DNA of 64,000 nucleotides, from positions 186,001 to 250,000 of the forward strand of contig CAWGJU010000010.1 in NCBI GenBank assembly GCA_963822985.1, read 5' to 3'. Each line of letters opens with the position of its first letter. Position 1 is the first letter of the stretch. A program made the position numbers and the translations under genes. Positions 1 to 9,177 of this stretch are shown in pieces. The stretch comes from Thermohalobaculum sp963822985. Lineage in GTDB: Bacteria > Pseudomonadota > Alphaproteobacteria > Rhodobacterales > Rhodobacteraceae. Under the pieces are notes generated by a model. It saw nothing but the letters and a program-made list of their open reading frames with translations. It was not told where the DNA came from and did not search any database.

Positions 1-104
1 GCGGACTGTCCCTGCGCGCGCGCAGCGGGGCCTGTCAGCGCCGCGAGCCCCAATCCGCCGGCCAGCAGGCGGCGCCGCGACGGGTGCCTCTCTCGCTGCC
101 GCAT
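1..104 (-). CDS. Exported protein, N-terminus only (probable Skp/OmpH-like periplasmic chaperone)
   Basis: Only the first 34 codons are in the window. They start at an ATG at 104 and encode a basic stretch (RERHPSRRR) followed by a hydrophobic core (LLAGGLGLAALTG) and an AxA-type site (ARAQ), which is a classical Sec or possibly Tat signal peptide. The start lies 6 bases beyond the bamA stop on the same strand. In alphaproteobacteria the gene after bamA is usually skp/ompH, then lpxD and fabZ, so Skp is an inference from position; the visible residues are signal peptide only and cannot confirm the family. Confidence 0.6.
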   Translation of the reverse strand, partial: MRQRERHPSRRRLLAGGLGLAALTGPAARAQGQS

Positions 105-110
105 CCGCGA

Positions 111-2459
111 TCAGAACCGGGTGCCGATCGACAGCCGGAACAGCTCAGACTTGTCATAGTCCTCTTCGATGATCGGCGTGCCCAGGCTCAGCTCCAGCGG
201 GCCGAACGGCGTATCGACGAACAACAATCCGCCGACCGCGACGCGCGGATAAGCCGAGGTGTCGATGGGCAGCCCGTTCGCGCCGATCGGGTCGCCGTTG
301 ACGCTCCACAGCGTGCCCGCATCGACGAAGACGCCGCCATAGACGCCGAGTTCTTCCGGCAGGCCCAGCGGAAACGAGACCTCTAGCCTCGTGGCGAGCC
401 GGTAATTGCCGCCGAGCGCATCATCGGTCACCGTGTCACGTGGCCCCACGCCAAAAGGCGCAAAGCCGCGCAGGCTGGCGCCGCCCAGGAAGAAGCGGTC
501 GTTGACGCGCACTTCGTCGCCGCCATAGCCGAAGACGGCGCCGAACTCGAACTCCAGGCTGGCGATCACCTCGTCGTCGAAGAACCCGGCCCAGGTCTTG
601 GCCGAGCCTTCCTGTCGGACGAAGCGCTGGCCGCCAAGCCCGGCCAAGTCCTGATCGAGCGTCAGCAGATATCCGCCCGACGGCTCGATCGGATCGCTCC
701 GCTGGTCGTAGGTCAGCCCATAGCCGATGGCAGAGGTCGTGTAGACGCCCTCATCGGCCTGCAGCGCGGGCGAGGCGTCGTCCCTGACCTGGACATCCTC
801 GCGGCTGAACGCATAGCGCGTCGTCAGCCGGGTGTCCTCGCCGAGGGGGAAGCCCAGCGTCGGGCTGAAGCCGAGCCGCTTGATGTCGAAGTCGTTGTTG
901 TCGCTCACCTGCTGGTCGATGTAGAAGGCGCGGAACCCGGCCGAGAGATCGCGGTCGAGGAAGCGCGGCTCGACGAAGTTAAAATCGTAGACCTGCGTGT
1001 CGCCGGCGGCGGTCACCTGGACGTTCACGATCTGGCCGCGACCCAGGAAGTTCCGCTCGGTCAGCGCGATGTTGCCGATCGGGCCGGCGCTCGACGAATA
1101 GCCGATGCCGAAGGACAGCGAGCCCGTCGGTTTCTCCTCGACCTGCACCTTGAGAACGGCCCTGTCCTCGCTGCTGCCAGGCTCGGTGGCGATCTCGACC
1201 TTGTTGAAGTAGTTGAGCGCCCTGATGCGCCGCTGCGACTCGCGGATCTCAGTGGCGTTGAACGGATCGCCCTCGACCAGCTCGATCTGGCGGCGGATGA
1301 CGCGGTCCAGCGTCTGCGTGTTGCCCTCGATGTCGATACGTTCGACAAAAACGCGCGGCCCCTCGACGACCTCGAAGGTGATGTCTATCGTGCGGTCTTC
1401 GGTGTTCTTGTCGGCACGCGGCCGTATCTGAACGAAGGCGAAGCCCCGCTCGCCGGCCAGGTCCGTCATGTCGTTGACGATCTCCTCGACCTGGCTGGCG
1501 TCGTAGACGTCGCCCGTCAGGTCTTCGGGGATCAGCGCCTCGAAGTCGGCCGGCTCCAGCCCTCGGGCGGAAACCTCGACATCGAGCTCGCCGAAGCTGT
1601 ACTGCTCGCCTTCATTGACCGTGAAGGTGATGAAAAATCCCTTGCGGTCCGGCGCCAACTCGGCCGTTGCCGACAGCACCGTGAAGTCGGCATAGCCCCG
1701 CTCGAAATAATAGTTGCGCAGCAGCTCTCTGTCGAGCTCGAGCCGGTCCGGGTCGTAAACGTCCGTGGTCGTCAGGAAGGACAGAAGGCCCGTCTCCGAG
1801 GTTTCGATGACGCTGCGCAGCCGGCGATCCGAATAAATCTGGTTGCCGACGAAATCGATCGCGCTGACGCCGGTCAGGTTGCCTTCGTTGATCTCGAAGA
1901 CCAGGTCGACCCGGTTCTCCGAGCGCTCGATGATGACGGGCTCGACCTCGGCGCCGTATCGGCCGGTGCGGCGGTAGACCTCGACGATCGCCTGCGCGTC
2001 GGCCTCGGCCGCCGAGATCGTGAACGGCAGGCGGGGGCGCAGGCTGATGATGCGCTGCAGGTCCTCGTCGCTCAGGGCATCATTGCCCTCGAAGGCGATC
2101 TGGTTGATCGACGGGTTCTCGATCACCTCGACGATCAGCTGGTTGTTCTCCGGGATGATCTGCACGTCTCTGAAAAGGCCGGTGTCGAAGAGCCGTCGCA
2201 CGGCCCTGTTCAGATCCTCGGGGGTGACCCGCTGGCCCGGGCGCAGGTCCATATAGGCCAGGATGGTCTCGGCCTCGATCCGCCGGTTGCCGCGGATGAC
2301 CACCGATTGCTGGCCGGCCGGGGCCTGGGCGATGACGGGCGCCTGGGCGAAGGCGGGCGCGGATCCAAATGTCGCCGCCACGATGCCAGGCAAGATGAGA
2401 GCGGCAGACAGCAAGGCGCCGCAGGCGCCCCGATGCCACGGTAGCGAGGCAAATCCCAT
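111..2459 (-). CDS. bamA: Outer membrane protein assembly factor BamA
   Basis: BamA is the 16-strand outer-membrane barrel that folds and inserts other barrel proteins. The product is 782 residues from the chosen ATG, with a signal peptide ending near AFAQ, about five POTRA repeats (roughly residues 50-450) and a C-terminal barrel that ends in phenylalanine (SIGTRF), the usual barrel signature. The chosen start at 2459 has a GGGGAG ribosome site and is followed at once by the signal peptide; an ATG 15 codons upstream would put a charged tail in front of it. It follows rseP by 71 bases and precedes a probable skp, the standard envelope-biogenesis order. Confidence 0.95.
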   Translation of the reverse strand: MGFASLPWHRGACGALLSAALILPGIVAATFGSAPAFAQAPVIAQAPAGQQSVVIRGNRRIEAETILAYMDLRPGQRVTPEDLNRAVRRLFDTGLFRDVQIIPENNQLIVEVIENPSINQIAFEGNDALSDEDLQRIISLRPRLPFTISAAEADAQAIVEVYRRTGRYGAEVEPVIIERSENRVDLVFEINEGNLTGVSAIDFVGNQIYSDRRLRSVIETSETGLLSFLTTTDVYDPDRLELDRELLRNYYFERGYADFTVLSATAELAPDRKGFFITFTVNEGEQYSFGELDVEVSARGLEPADFEALIPEDLTGDVYDASQVEEIVNDMTDLAGERGFAFVQIRPRADKNTEDRTIDITFEVVEGPRVFVERIDIEGNTQTLDRVIRRQIELVEGDPFNATEIRESQRRIRALNYFNKVEIATEPGSSEDRAVLKVQVEEKPTGSLSFGIGYSSSAGPIGNIALTERNFLGRGQIVNVQVTAAGDTQVYDFNFVEPRFLDRDLSAGFRAFYIDQQVSDNNDFDIKRLGFSPTLGFPLGEDTRLTTRYAFSREDVQVRDDASPALQADEGVYTTSAIGYGLTYDQRSDPIEPSGGYLLTLDQDLAGLGGQRFVRQEGSAKTWAGFFDDEVIASLEFEFGAVFGYGGDEVRVNDRFFLGGASLRGFAPFGVGPRDTVTDDALGGNYRLATRLEVSFPLGLPEELGVYGGVFVDAGTLWSVNGDPIGANGLPIDTSAYPRVAVGGLLFVDTPFGPLELSLGTPIIEEDYDKSELFRLSIGTRF

Positions 2460-2530
2460 CTCAACTCCCCGCCGCCCGCCGGACCGTTTTTCCGGTTCTC
2501 GCACGCACGGCCTGTCCCGTTTATGAGGTC

Positions 2531-3904
2531 TCAGCCCTGACCCAGCCAGGCTCCGAGGCCGAGATCGTTGTTAAAGGTCACATATACCATAAGCAACAGC
2601 AGAAGGGAGAGCCCCGCCATCGTGCCATAGCGCACCACGATCTCGTTGTTGGGCTTACCCCTGATCGCCTCGGCCAGGTAGAAGACGAGGTGCCCGCCAT
2701 CCAGCACCGGGATGGGAAAGAGGTTCAACAGCCCGATGGCGGTCGAGACGAAGCCGACGAAGAACAGGAACTGCAGCGCGCCCTGGCTTGCTGCGTCGGC
2801 CGAGTGCTTGGCGATGCCAATCGGGCCCGAGAGCTGGCTGGTATCGGCGCCGTGCAGCAGCATCTCCTTGATGTAGAGCACCGTGTCGGCGACGATCCGC
2901 CAGACGCGGGTCACGGCGTATTCGGCGGCATCGCCGGCCGTCGATGGCACCATGATCGGCTCGACGCCCACATCCTGCATGGCGATGCCGAGGAAGGGGA
3001 TCTCCTGGAGCTCGCCCGTTTCGGGGTGCACCCTTTCGCGCAACTTTGGCGTGAAGGTCAGGTCCAGCACCTCGCCGTCGCGCCGGATCGTAAAGGCCAC
3101 CGGCTCGCCTCGCGGCAGGTCGGCGATGGCCAGCTGCACCTCGCGAGCCGAATTGACCGGCGTGCCGTCGATCTGAAGCAGCCGGTCGTTTGGCCGCACG
3201 CCGGCGCCGATCGCGGCACCATCGGCCGTCAGCCCGGTGACGATCGGCGGGCTTGCATAGCGCGCCTCGATCTCGACGGGCTGGCCGCCGCGCTCGACCA
3301 CCACGTCCGTCGGCGTGCCGTTGGTGCGCGACAGCGCGTCGATCACCTCGGCGAATGTCGCCGTCTCGACCCCGCCGACCCGCAGCACGCGGTCGCCCGC
3401 CTCGAGGCCTACGACATCCTCCTGCCGGTCGGGGTGGATCTCCGCGATCACCGGCTCGTCCGACGCCTTCTCGCCGGCCAGGCCGATCGCGAAGAAGATG
3501 ACGAGGGACAGCAGGAAATTGGCCACCGGCCCGGCGAGGACGGTCAGCGCCCGCCGCCAGAGCGCGGCGTTGTGAAAGGCGTGCGGCCTTTCGCCCGGCG
3601 CGAGATCGGCGTCGTTCGCCTTGCCCGCGCTCGCCGGGTCCATGTCGCCGAGGAATTTCACATAGCCGCCGAGCGGCAGGGCGGCGACCTGCCACCGGGT
3701 GCCGACCTTGTCGGTCCGCGACCAAAGCACCTTGCCGAAGCCGATCGAGAACACCTCGGCCCTGATCCCGCACCAGCGGCCGACCAGCAGGTGGCCAAGC
3801 TCGTGCACCGCGACCACGATCGAAAGGACCACGAGGAACGGCAGGACCCAGACCAGGAGCGGTCCTAGGAGGGGAATGCCGCCGATCAACTCCATGACCA
3901 TCAC
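2531..3904 (-). CDS. rseP: RIP metalloprotease RseP (site-2 protease)
   Basis: Inner-membrane zinc protease that cuts transmembrane segments, classically of anti-sigma factors and leftover signal peptides. The 457-residue product has the zinc motif HELGH at residues 34-38 inside the first membrane helix, two consecutive PDZ-like regions in the middle, and the second active-site motif NLFPIPVLDGGHL near the C-terminus, which supplies the third metal ligand (Asp). Hydrophobic segments flank both. It lies 8 bases after dxr and is followed by bamA, the conserved alphaproteobacterial order. Length and all key residues are normal. Confidence 0.95.
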   Translation of the reverse strand: MMVMELIGGIPLLGPLLVWVLPFLVVLSIVVAVHELGHLLVGRWCGIRAEVFSIGFGKVLWSRTDKVGTRWQVAALPLGGYVKFLGDMDPASAGKANDADLAPGERPHAFHNAALWRRALTVLAGPVANFLLSLVIFFAIGLAGEKASDEPVIAEIHPDRQEDVVGLEAGDRVLRVGGVETATFAEVIDALSRTNGTPTDVVVERGGQPVEIEARYASPPIVTGLTADGAAIGAGVRPNDRLLQIDGTPVNSAREVQLAIADLPRGEPVAFTIRRDGEVLDLTFTPKLRERVHPETGELQEIPFLGIAMQDVGVEPIMVPSTAGDAAEYAVTRVWRIVADTVLYIKEMLLHGADTSQLSGPIGIAKHSADAASQGALQFLFFVGFVSTAIGLLNLFPIPVLDGGHLVFYLAEAIRGKPNNEIVVRYGTMAGLSLLLLLMVYVTFNNDLGLGAWLGQG

Positions 3905-3912
3905 CTGAACCC

Positions 3913-5091
3913 CTACCGGATACGCTGCTCGATCAGGGCCCGGGCCCTGACCCTCGCCTGCCTGTCGGCGTCGAAGACGTCGTCGAGACTGTCGGCGACG
4001 CTCCCATTATCTACGATCGCGACCGTGTCCTCAACAAGGCCGGCCATGTCGAGAAAACCGATCTGCCCGGCAATGAAGCCGTCGAGCGCCACCTCGTGCG
4101 CGGCATTGAGGATGCAGGGCGCCAGGCCGCCCGCCCGCAGCGCCTCGCGCGCAAGCCGCAGCGCCGGGAAGCGGGTCTCGTCAGGCGCGTCGAAGTCCAG
4201 CCGCGCCAGGCGCGCGAAGTCCAGCCGCTCGACCGGCAGATGCGGCCGGTCCGGCCAGCCCAGCGCATAGCCGATGGCGACGCGCATGTCGGACGGCCCG
4301 AGATGCGCCAGGATCGAGCCGTCGGCATAGCCGACCATCGAGTGGATGATCGACTGGCGGTGCACGACGACCTCGATCTGGTCGGGATCGACGCCGAAGA
4401 GGTGCCCCGCCTCGATCATCTCCAGCGCCTTGTTGAACATCGAGGCCGAGTTGATCGAGATCCGCGCGCCCATCGACCAGTTCGGGTGCGCGACCGCCTG
4501 CTTGGGGCTGGCCGCGGCCATCTGCTCCAGCGTCCAGGTCCGGAAAGGGCCGCCGCTTGCCGTCAGCAGCAGGCGCTCGATCGGCGCCTTGCCCCCGGCT
4601 CCGTTCTGGCCGGCGACAAGCTGGAAGATCGCGTTGTGCTCGCTGTCGACGGGCAGGAGGTGCGCCCCGGCCCGCGCCACCTCGGCCAGGAACAGCGTGC
4701 CCGCGGCGACCAGGCACTCCTTGTTGGCGAGCGCGACGGTGGCGCCCTGCCGGACGGCGGCGAGCGTCGGCCGCAGGCCCGCGGCGCCGACGATCGCCGA
4801 CATCACCCAGTCGACCGGTCGCGAGGCCGCTTCCTCCAGCGCCTCGGGCCCGGCGCCGGCCTCGACCCCGCTGCCCGCGAGCGCCTCGCGCAGCGCGCCA
4901 AAGCGGGCGGGGTCGCTGGTGACCGCGACCTCGGCGCCGAGCCGTCGCGCGACCTCGGCCAGTCCCGTAACGTTCGCGTTGCCCGTGACCGCGACGACCT
5001 GGAAACGGTCACGGCCGAGCGACTCGAGCACGCTGACCGTGCTCGCACCGATGGACCCGGTCGCGCCGAGTATGCTGATCCGCCTCTTCAT
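3913..5091 (-). CDS. dxr: 1-deoxy-D-xylulose 5-phosphate reductoisomerase
   Basis: Second enzyme of the MEP isoprenoid pathway: DXP + NADPH gives 2-C-methyl-D-erythritol 4-phosphate. The 392-residue product opens with the NADPH-binding ILGATGSIG loop. It contains the flexible-loop and substrate motifs TASGGPFR, HPNWSMGARISINSASM and HRQSIIHSMV typical of the family. Length is normal. It sits between cdsA and rseP with short gaps, so it is probably co-transcribed with the upstream lipid-carrier genes uppS and cdsA, which use or follow isoprenoid precursors. Confidence 0.95.
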   Translation of the reverse strand: MKRRISILGATGSIGASTVSVLESLGRDRFQVVAVTGNANVTGLAEVARRLGAEVAVTSDPARFGALREALAGSGVEAGAGPEALEEAASRPVDWVMSAIVGAAGLRPTLAAVRQGATVALANKECLVAAGTLFLAEVARAGAHLLPVDSEHNAIFQLVAGQNGAGGKAPIERLLLTASGGPFRTWTLEQMAAASPKQAVAHPNWSMGARISINSASMFNKALEMIEAGHLFGVDPDQIEVVVHRQSIIHSMVGYADGSILAHLGPSDMRVAIGYALGWPDRPHLPVERLDFARLARLDFDAPDETRFPALRLAREALRAGGLAPCILNAAHEVALDGFIAGQIGFLDMAGLVEDTVAIVDNGSVADSLDDVFDADRQARVRARALIEQRIR

Positions 5092-5112
5092 CGCCAGGTC
5101 ACATAGCGCGGC

Positions 5113-5952
5113 TCACCAGACGAAAACAGCCTGATCCCGCGTGAACGTGACCAGGGCGGCAACCAGGATCGCCGCCATATGGCCGTCAAGGCGATCGAGC
5201 AGCCCGCCATGGCCGGGAACCAGCGTGCCGGCGTCCTTGACGCCGAAATGCCGCTTCAGCGCGGATTCGGCCAGGTCGCCCGCCTGCGCCAGCAATGCCG
5301 CGATCGCAGACACGGTGCAGACCTGGTAAAAATATGTGCCCGTCGTCGCCCAGCTGAAGACGCCGCCGACCAGGAAGGCGAGCAGGATGCCGCCCAGCAG
5401 CCCGGCCCAGGTCTTGTTCGGGCTGACGGCCGGCCAGAGCTTGGATCCGCCGATCGTGCGCCCGGCGAAGTAGCCGCCGACATCGGCGGCGATGACGACG
5501 ATCGCCGCCCAGATGATCGACAGGAAGCCGTAGGACTCGACCCCGCGCAGCGCGACAAAGGCCATCGCGGCCCCGCCGATATAGATCGCGCCGGCAACCG
5601 CCCAGCGACCCGCCCTTTCGCGGCCCCGCTGCGCATCCCAGGCATAGCCCGCGAGCGCGAGGCCGATCAGCAGCAGGGCGCCCGCCCATGCCACGCCGAA
5701 ATAGACCGCAAGCACGCCCGCGACGGCGGCGACCGCGTAAGGCGCGGCGTCCATGCCGGCGGGCCGGCCGTCATGCGCCGTGATCGACCGCCATTCCAGG
5801 ATCATGGCGAGCGCGGCCAGGGCGGCCAGCAGGGCAATCCATATGCCGCCCAGCCAGATGCAGAGCAGCGCCACCGCGCCGACGGCCAGCGCCGAGATCA
5901 GCCGCAGCCGCAGATCCGCGAATTTGCCCGAAAGATCGGCGATGCTCGGCAT
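5113..5952 (-). CDS. cdsA: Phosphatidate cytidylyltransferase (CDP-diglyceride synthase)
   Basis: Makes CDP-diacylglycerol from phosphatidate and CTP, the branch point of phospholipid synthesis, in the inner membrane. The 279-residue product is strongly hydrophobic with about eight helices. It carries the family signature near the C-terminus: SALKRHFGVKDAGTLVPGHG followed by GLLDRLDG. KTWAG is also present. Start is the ATG at 5952, 13 bases after the uppS stop. Nothing unusual in the frame. Confidence 0.93.
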   Translation of the reverse strand: MPSIADLSGKFADLRLRLISALAVGAVALLCIWLGGIWIALLAALAALAMILEWRSITAHDGRPAGMDAAPYAVAAVAGVLAVYFGVAWAGALLLIGLALAGYAWDAQRGRERAGRWAVAGAIYIGGAAMAFVALRGVESYGFLSIIWAAIVVIAADVGGYFAGRTIGGSKLWPAVSPNKTWAGLLGGILLAFLVGGVFSWATTGTYFYQVCTVSAIAALLAQAGDLAESALKRHFGVKDAGTLVPGHGGLLDRLDGHMAAILVAALVTFTRDQAVFVW

Positions 5953-5965
5953 GCGGCCTGCGATC

Positions 5966-6689
5966 TCAGACCGCGGTCACGGCACCGAAGCGCCGCTCGC
6001 GGCGCCCGAAGGCTGCGACAAGCTCGGCCAGCTTCTCGGCCGTGAACTCGGGCCAGCGCTCGTCGACAAAGGCGTATTCGGCATAGGCCGCCTGCCAGAG
6101 CAGGAAGTTCGACAGCCGGTGTTCGCCAGAGGTGCGGATCACGAGATCCGGATCGGGCATGTCGGCCGTCTCCAGCGCGCCGGAGATCGCCGCCTCGTCG
6201 ATGTCCTCGGGCGAGAGCCGGCCGGCGGCGACCTCGCGGGCCAGCCGTTGCGCCGCGCACACCAGCTCGGCGCGCGAGCCGTAAGAAAGGGCGACCTGGA
6301 TCGTCGAGACCGTTATTGCCGGCGGTCCGCTCCTCGAGCTGCGCCATCAGGCGCTGCAGATCCGTCGGCATCCGCTCGCGCTGGCCGATGAAGCGCACGC
6401 GAAAATTGGACCGGTCGATCTCGTCAACCTCGCGCAGCGCATAGCGACGGAACAGGCTCATCAGAACCTTGATCTCGTATTCCGGGCGCCGCCAGTTCTC
6501 GGTGGAGAAGGCGAACAGCGTCAGCACCTCGATGCCGAGCTTGGGGGCGGCGGTGACGATCTCGCGCACGCGCTCGGCGCCGCGATGGTGGCCATAGGTG
6601 CGGGGGCGGCCGCGTTCCACCGCCCAGCGGCCGTTGCCGTCCATGATGATGGCCACGTGCCGGGGGACCCGGGGCGTGTCGCTGGTCAT
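5966..6689 (-). pseudogene. uppS: Isoprenyl (undecaprenyl) diphosphate synthase, frameshifted
   Basis: Condenses IPP onto farnesyl-PP to give the C55 carrier used for peptidoglycan and LPS. The N-terminal frame (start 6689) has IIMDGNGRWA with the catalytic Asp, GHHRGAE and FAFSTENWRRP, and runs cleanly to ERTAGNNGL. It then continues in another frame as TIQVALSYGSR, RTSGEHRLSNFLLWQ and YAFVDERWPEF, ending at 5966. Removing one base near 6303-6306 gives a normal 240-residue protein with no other defect. UppS is normally essential, so a sequence error is more likely than a real null; a second copy elsewhere or programmed frameshifting are alternatives. Confidence 0.88.
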
Positions 6690-6760
6690 TCTCAGTTCCC
6701 GTTGCCAGTGGTGCGGCCTGCGCCTTGCCGAGCCCCCTGGCGGCAGACGTGCAGGCCGCC

Positions 6761-7342
6761 TTAGACCTGCATGATTTCCTGCTGCTTCGCCTCCAGGGCG
6801 GCGTCGACCTTGACGATGGCCGCGTCGGTGAGTTCCTGTATCTCGTCGTGGTAAAGTTTCTGTTCGTCCTCGGACAGGCCCTCGGCTTTCGCCCGCTTGA
6901 TCTTGTCCATGCCGTCGCGCCGCACGTTGCGGATGGCGACGCGGGCGTGCTCGGCGTATTGCCCGGCAACTTTGGTGAAATCGCGGCGGCGTTCCTCGTT
7001 CAGCTCGGGAATCGGCAGCCGCAGCAGCGTGCCCTCGACGACCGGGTTGATGCCGAGGCCCGAGGACCGGATCGCCTTTTCCACCTTGCCAACCATCGAC
7101 TTGTCCCAGACGCTGACCGTCACCATGCGCGGCTCGGGCACGTTGATGGTGGCGAGCTGGTTGACCGGCATGTTCGCGCCATAGGCGTCGACCGTGATCG
7201 CGTCCAGCATCGAGCCCGAGGCGCGCCCGGTGCGCAGCGAGGCAAGGTCGGTCCGCAACGAGGCCAGCGCGCCTTCCATCCGGCGCTCGATGTCGTCGAG
7301 GTCGATCTCGGTATCGCTCATGTCAGTGGATTGCTTTGTCAT
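6761..7342 (-). CDS. frr: Ribosome recycling factor
   Basis: RRF splits the post-termination ribosome together with EF-G. The 193-residue product shows the family landmarks LRTGRASGSML, VWDKSMV, IRSSGLGINPVVEG, LNEERRRDFTKVA and IRNVRRDGMD, and a helical C-terminus ending KQQEIMQV. An ATG at 7321 (MSDTEID) aligns better with the shorter N-terminus of most RRFs, but the 7342 start has a better purine-rich site (GGGGGTG). It lies between pyrH and uppS, the standard order. Confidence 0.95.
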   Translation of the reverse strand: MTKQSTDMSDTEIDLDDIERRMEGALASLRTDLASLRTGRASGSMLDAITVDAYGANMPVNQLATINVPEPRMVTVSVWDKSMVGKVEKAIRSSGLGINPVVEGTLLRLPIPELNEERRRDFTKVAGQYAEHARVAIRNVRRDGMDKIKRAKAEGLSEDEQKLYHDEIQELTDAAIVKVDAALEAKQQEIMQV

Positions 7343-7368
7343 GTCATTTCACCCCCGCCGGGCCGCAG

Positions 7369-8124
7369 TCACGCCCCGACCTGGGTGAATTTTCCCGTCC
7401 CGAACAGGACCTGGGTCATGGCGCCCGGCTGCTGGAGCGAGAAAACCACAATCGGCAGGTCGTTGTCACGCGCCAAAGCGATGGCCGAGGCGTCCATCAC
7501 CTTGAGATTCTTGGTCAGAACCTCGTCATAGGTGACGCGCTCGTATCGCCGCGCATTCGGGTTCGCATGGGGGTCGCTGTCATAGACGCCATCGACCTGC
7601 GTGCCCTTGAAGATGGCGTCGCAACTCATTTCCATCGCGCGCAGTGTCGCCGCCGTGTCCGTTGTGAAATAGGGATTGCCGGTTCCGGCTGCGAAGATGA
7701 CGACGCGACCCTTCTCCAGATGCCGGATGGCGCGCCGGCGGATATAGGGTTCGCAGACCGTGTCCATCGGGATCGCCGACAGCACGCGCGTGTGGATGCC
7801 CAGATCCTCGAGCGCCGACTGCATGCCGAGCGCGTTCATCACCGTCGCCAGCATTCCCATATAGTCGGCCTGCGCCCGCTCCATGCCCTGGGTGGCGCCA
7901 TAGAGCCCGCGAAAGATGTTGCCGCCGCCGATGACCAGGCAGATCTGGATGCCGAGATCGAAGGCGCGCTGGATCTCGCGGGCGACGCGCTGCACCGTCG
8001 GCGGGTGCAGGCCATAGCCTTGGTCGCCCATCAGCGCTTCGCCGGAAATCTTCAGGAGAACCCGCGGGTAGAGCGGCGGGTCGCTCGGCAACTCGGCGCC
8101 TTGGACCTCGGCGGCGTCTGACAT
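7369..8124 (-). CDS. pyrH: Uridylate kinase (UMP kinase)
   Basis: Bacterial hexameric UMP kinase of the amino-acid-kinase fold: UMP + ATP gives UDP. From the chosen ATG the product is 251 residues with VLLKISGEALMG, VIGGGNIFRG, MGMLATVMNAL and FAAGTGNPYFTTDTAA, all diagnostic. The start at 8124 has a GAGGGAG site 9 bases upstream; the open frame reaches 35 codons further but that part is arginine-rich and has no family match. Normally adjacent to tsf; here four other genes lie between. Confidence 0.95.
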   Translation of the reverse strand: MSDAAEVQGAELPSDPPLYPRVLLKISGEALMGDQGYGLHPPTVQRVAREIQRAFDLGIQICLVIGGGNIFRGLYGATQGMERAQADYMGMLATVMNALGMQSALEDLGIHTRVLSAIPMDTVCEPYIRRRAIRHLEKGRVVIFAAGTGNPYFTTDTAATLRAMEMSCDAIFKGTQVDGVYDSDPHANPNARRYERVTYDEVLTKNLKVMDASAIALARDNDLPIVVFSLQQPGAMTQVLFGTGKFTQVGA

Positions 8125-8248
8125 GCACGACTCCCTCGGACACCTCGCGCCGGCCTTATGTCGGATCAGGCGGACGCGCGCAAGCACGGGTGCCGAGGCG
8201 CAATCTTCAACCGTCGGTTGCCAGGCCATTCGTTACCCGGCGCGCAGG

Positions 8249-9154
8249 TCAGGCGGCGTAAGCGACTTCCTGCCGCAGGGCGGGGCGCGCGAGCCATTCG
8301 AAATAGAGCGCGCGAAGGCGTTGCGCGACCGGCCCCGGAGCGCCGTTCGAGAACACCCGGTCGTCCACCCGGGTGACCGGCACGACGCCGCCGCCGGTGG
8401 TCGAGAGAAAGACCTCGTCCGCCTCGAGGAACTCGGCCAGCGGCACCGGCCGGCGCTCGGTGGCGAGCCCGACCTCCTCGCACATCTCGAGCACCGTGCG
8501 ACGGGTCAACCCATGCAGCACCCCATGCTCCGAGGTCACGACCCGGTCGCCCTTGAGCGCGAAGGCGTTGAAGCCCGGCCCCTCGGTGACGTTGCCCTGG
8601 TGGTCGAGCATCAGCACGGTCTCGAAGCCGCGATCCTTGGCCTCGAACAACCCTTGGGTGAAGTCGCCCCAATGGTAGTTCTTGGCGCGCGGATTGACCG
8701 AATCCTCGGGGATGCGGCGGACGTCCTTGGCGATCCAGACGCTGGCGCCGGCCTCGGCGACCTCCGGTTTGATCACGTGGATATAGGGCACGCACCAGGC
8801 ATAGAAGTGGTTGGCGCAGGCCCGCGGATCGCGGTTGCCGTAAACGAGCGGCGCGCCACGCGAGGCGACCATCGCGACATAGGCGCGGCGGAGCCCTGAG
8901 CGCGCGACGATGGCATGGCAGGCGGCGCGGATCTCCTCGGCTCCCATGCCGATGTCGAGCCGCAGCGCCGCAATCGAGGACTGGAACCGCCCGATATAGT
9001 CGTCCAGCCGGAAGAAGCCGCCGTCCCAGACCGGGGCCACGTCATAGGTGATGTCCGAGCGCGTCACGCCCCAGTCGGTGACGCCGATCTTGGCCTCGTC
9101 GATCGGCACCACCTCGCCCTTCATCCAGGCGGCGCCCTTGGACCAGTCCGTCAT
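8249..9154 (-). CDS. Class IV (fold type IV) PLP-dependent aminotransferase
   Basis: Branched-chain/D-amino-acid aminotransferase-like enzyme of 301 residues. Family features seen: DWGVTRSDITYD near the N-terminus, RLDDYIGRFQSS, the PLP-lysine region NPRAKNYHWGDF (Lys in RAKNYH), TEGPGFNAFAL and a C-terminal STTGGGVVPVTRVD phosphate-binding stretch. The start at 9154 has a strong GGAGGAG site. It ends 124 bases before pyrH and follows the enolase-superfamily gene by 23 bases, so the two are probably one transcript. Substrate and stereochemistry cannot be assigned; (R)-amine or D-amino acid transaminases and branched-chain enzymes share this fold. Confidence 0.85.
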   Translation of the reverse strand: MTDWSKGAAWMKGEVVPIDEAKIGVTDWGVTRSDITYDVAPVWDGGFFRLDDYIGRFQSSIAALRLDIGMGAEEIRAACHAIVARSGLRRAYVAMVASRGAPLVYGNRDPRACANHFYAWCVPYIHVIKPEVAEAGASVWIAKDVRRIPEDSVNPRAKNYHWGDFTQGLFEAKDRGFETVLMLDHQGNVTEGPGFNAFALKGDRVVTSEHGVLHGLTRRTVLEMCEEVGLATERRPVPLAEFLEADEVFLSTTGGGVVPVTRVDDRVFSNGAPGPVAQRLRALYFEWLARPALRQEVAYAA

Positions 9155-9177
9155 GCTCTCCTCCCGTTGCGCCAGCG

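Noticed and set aside
2690..3868. 392-residue open frame antisense to rseP
   Set aside because: Arginine/aspartate-rich antisense shadow of a high-GC gene; rseP motifs on the other strand are complete.
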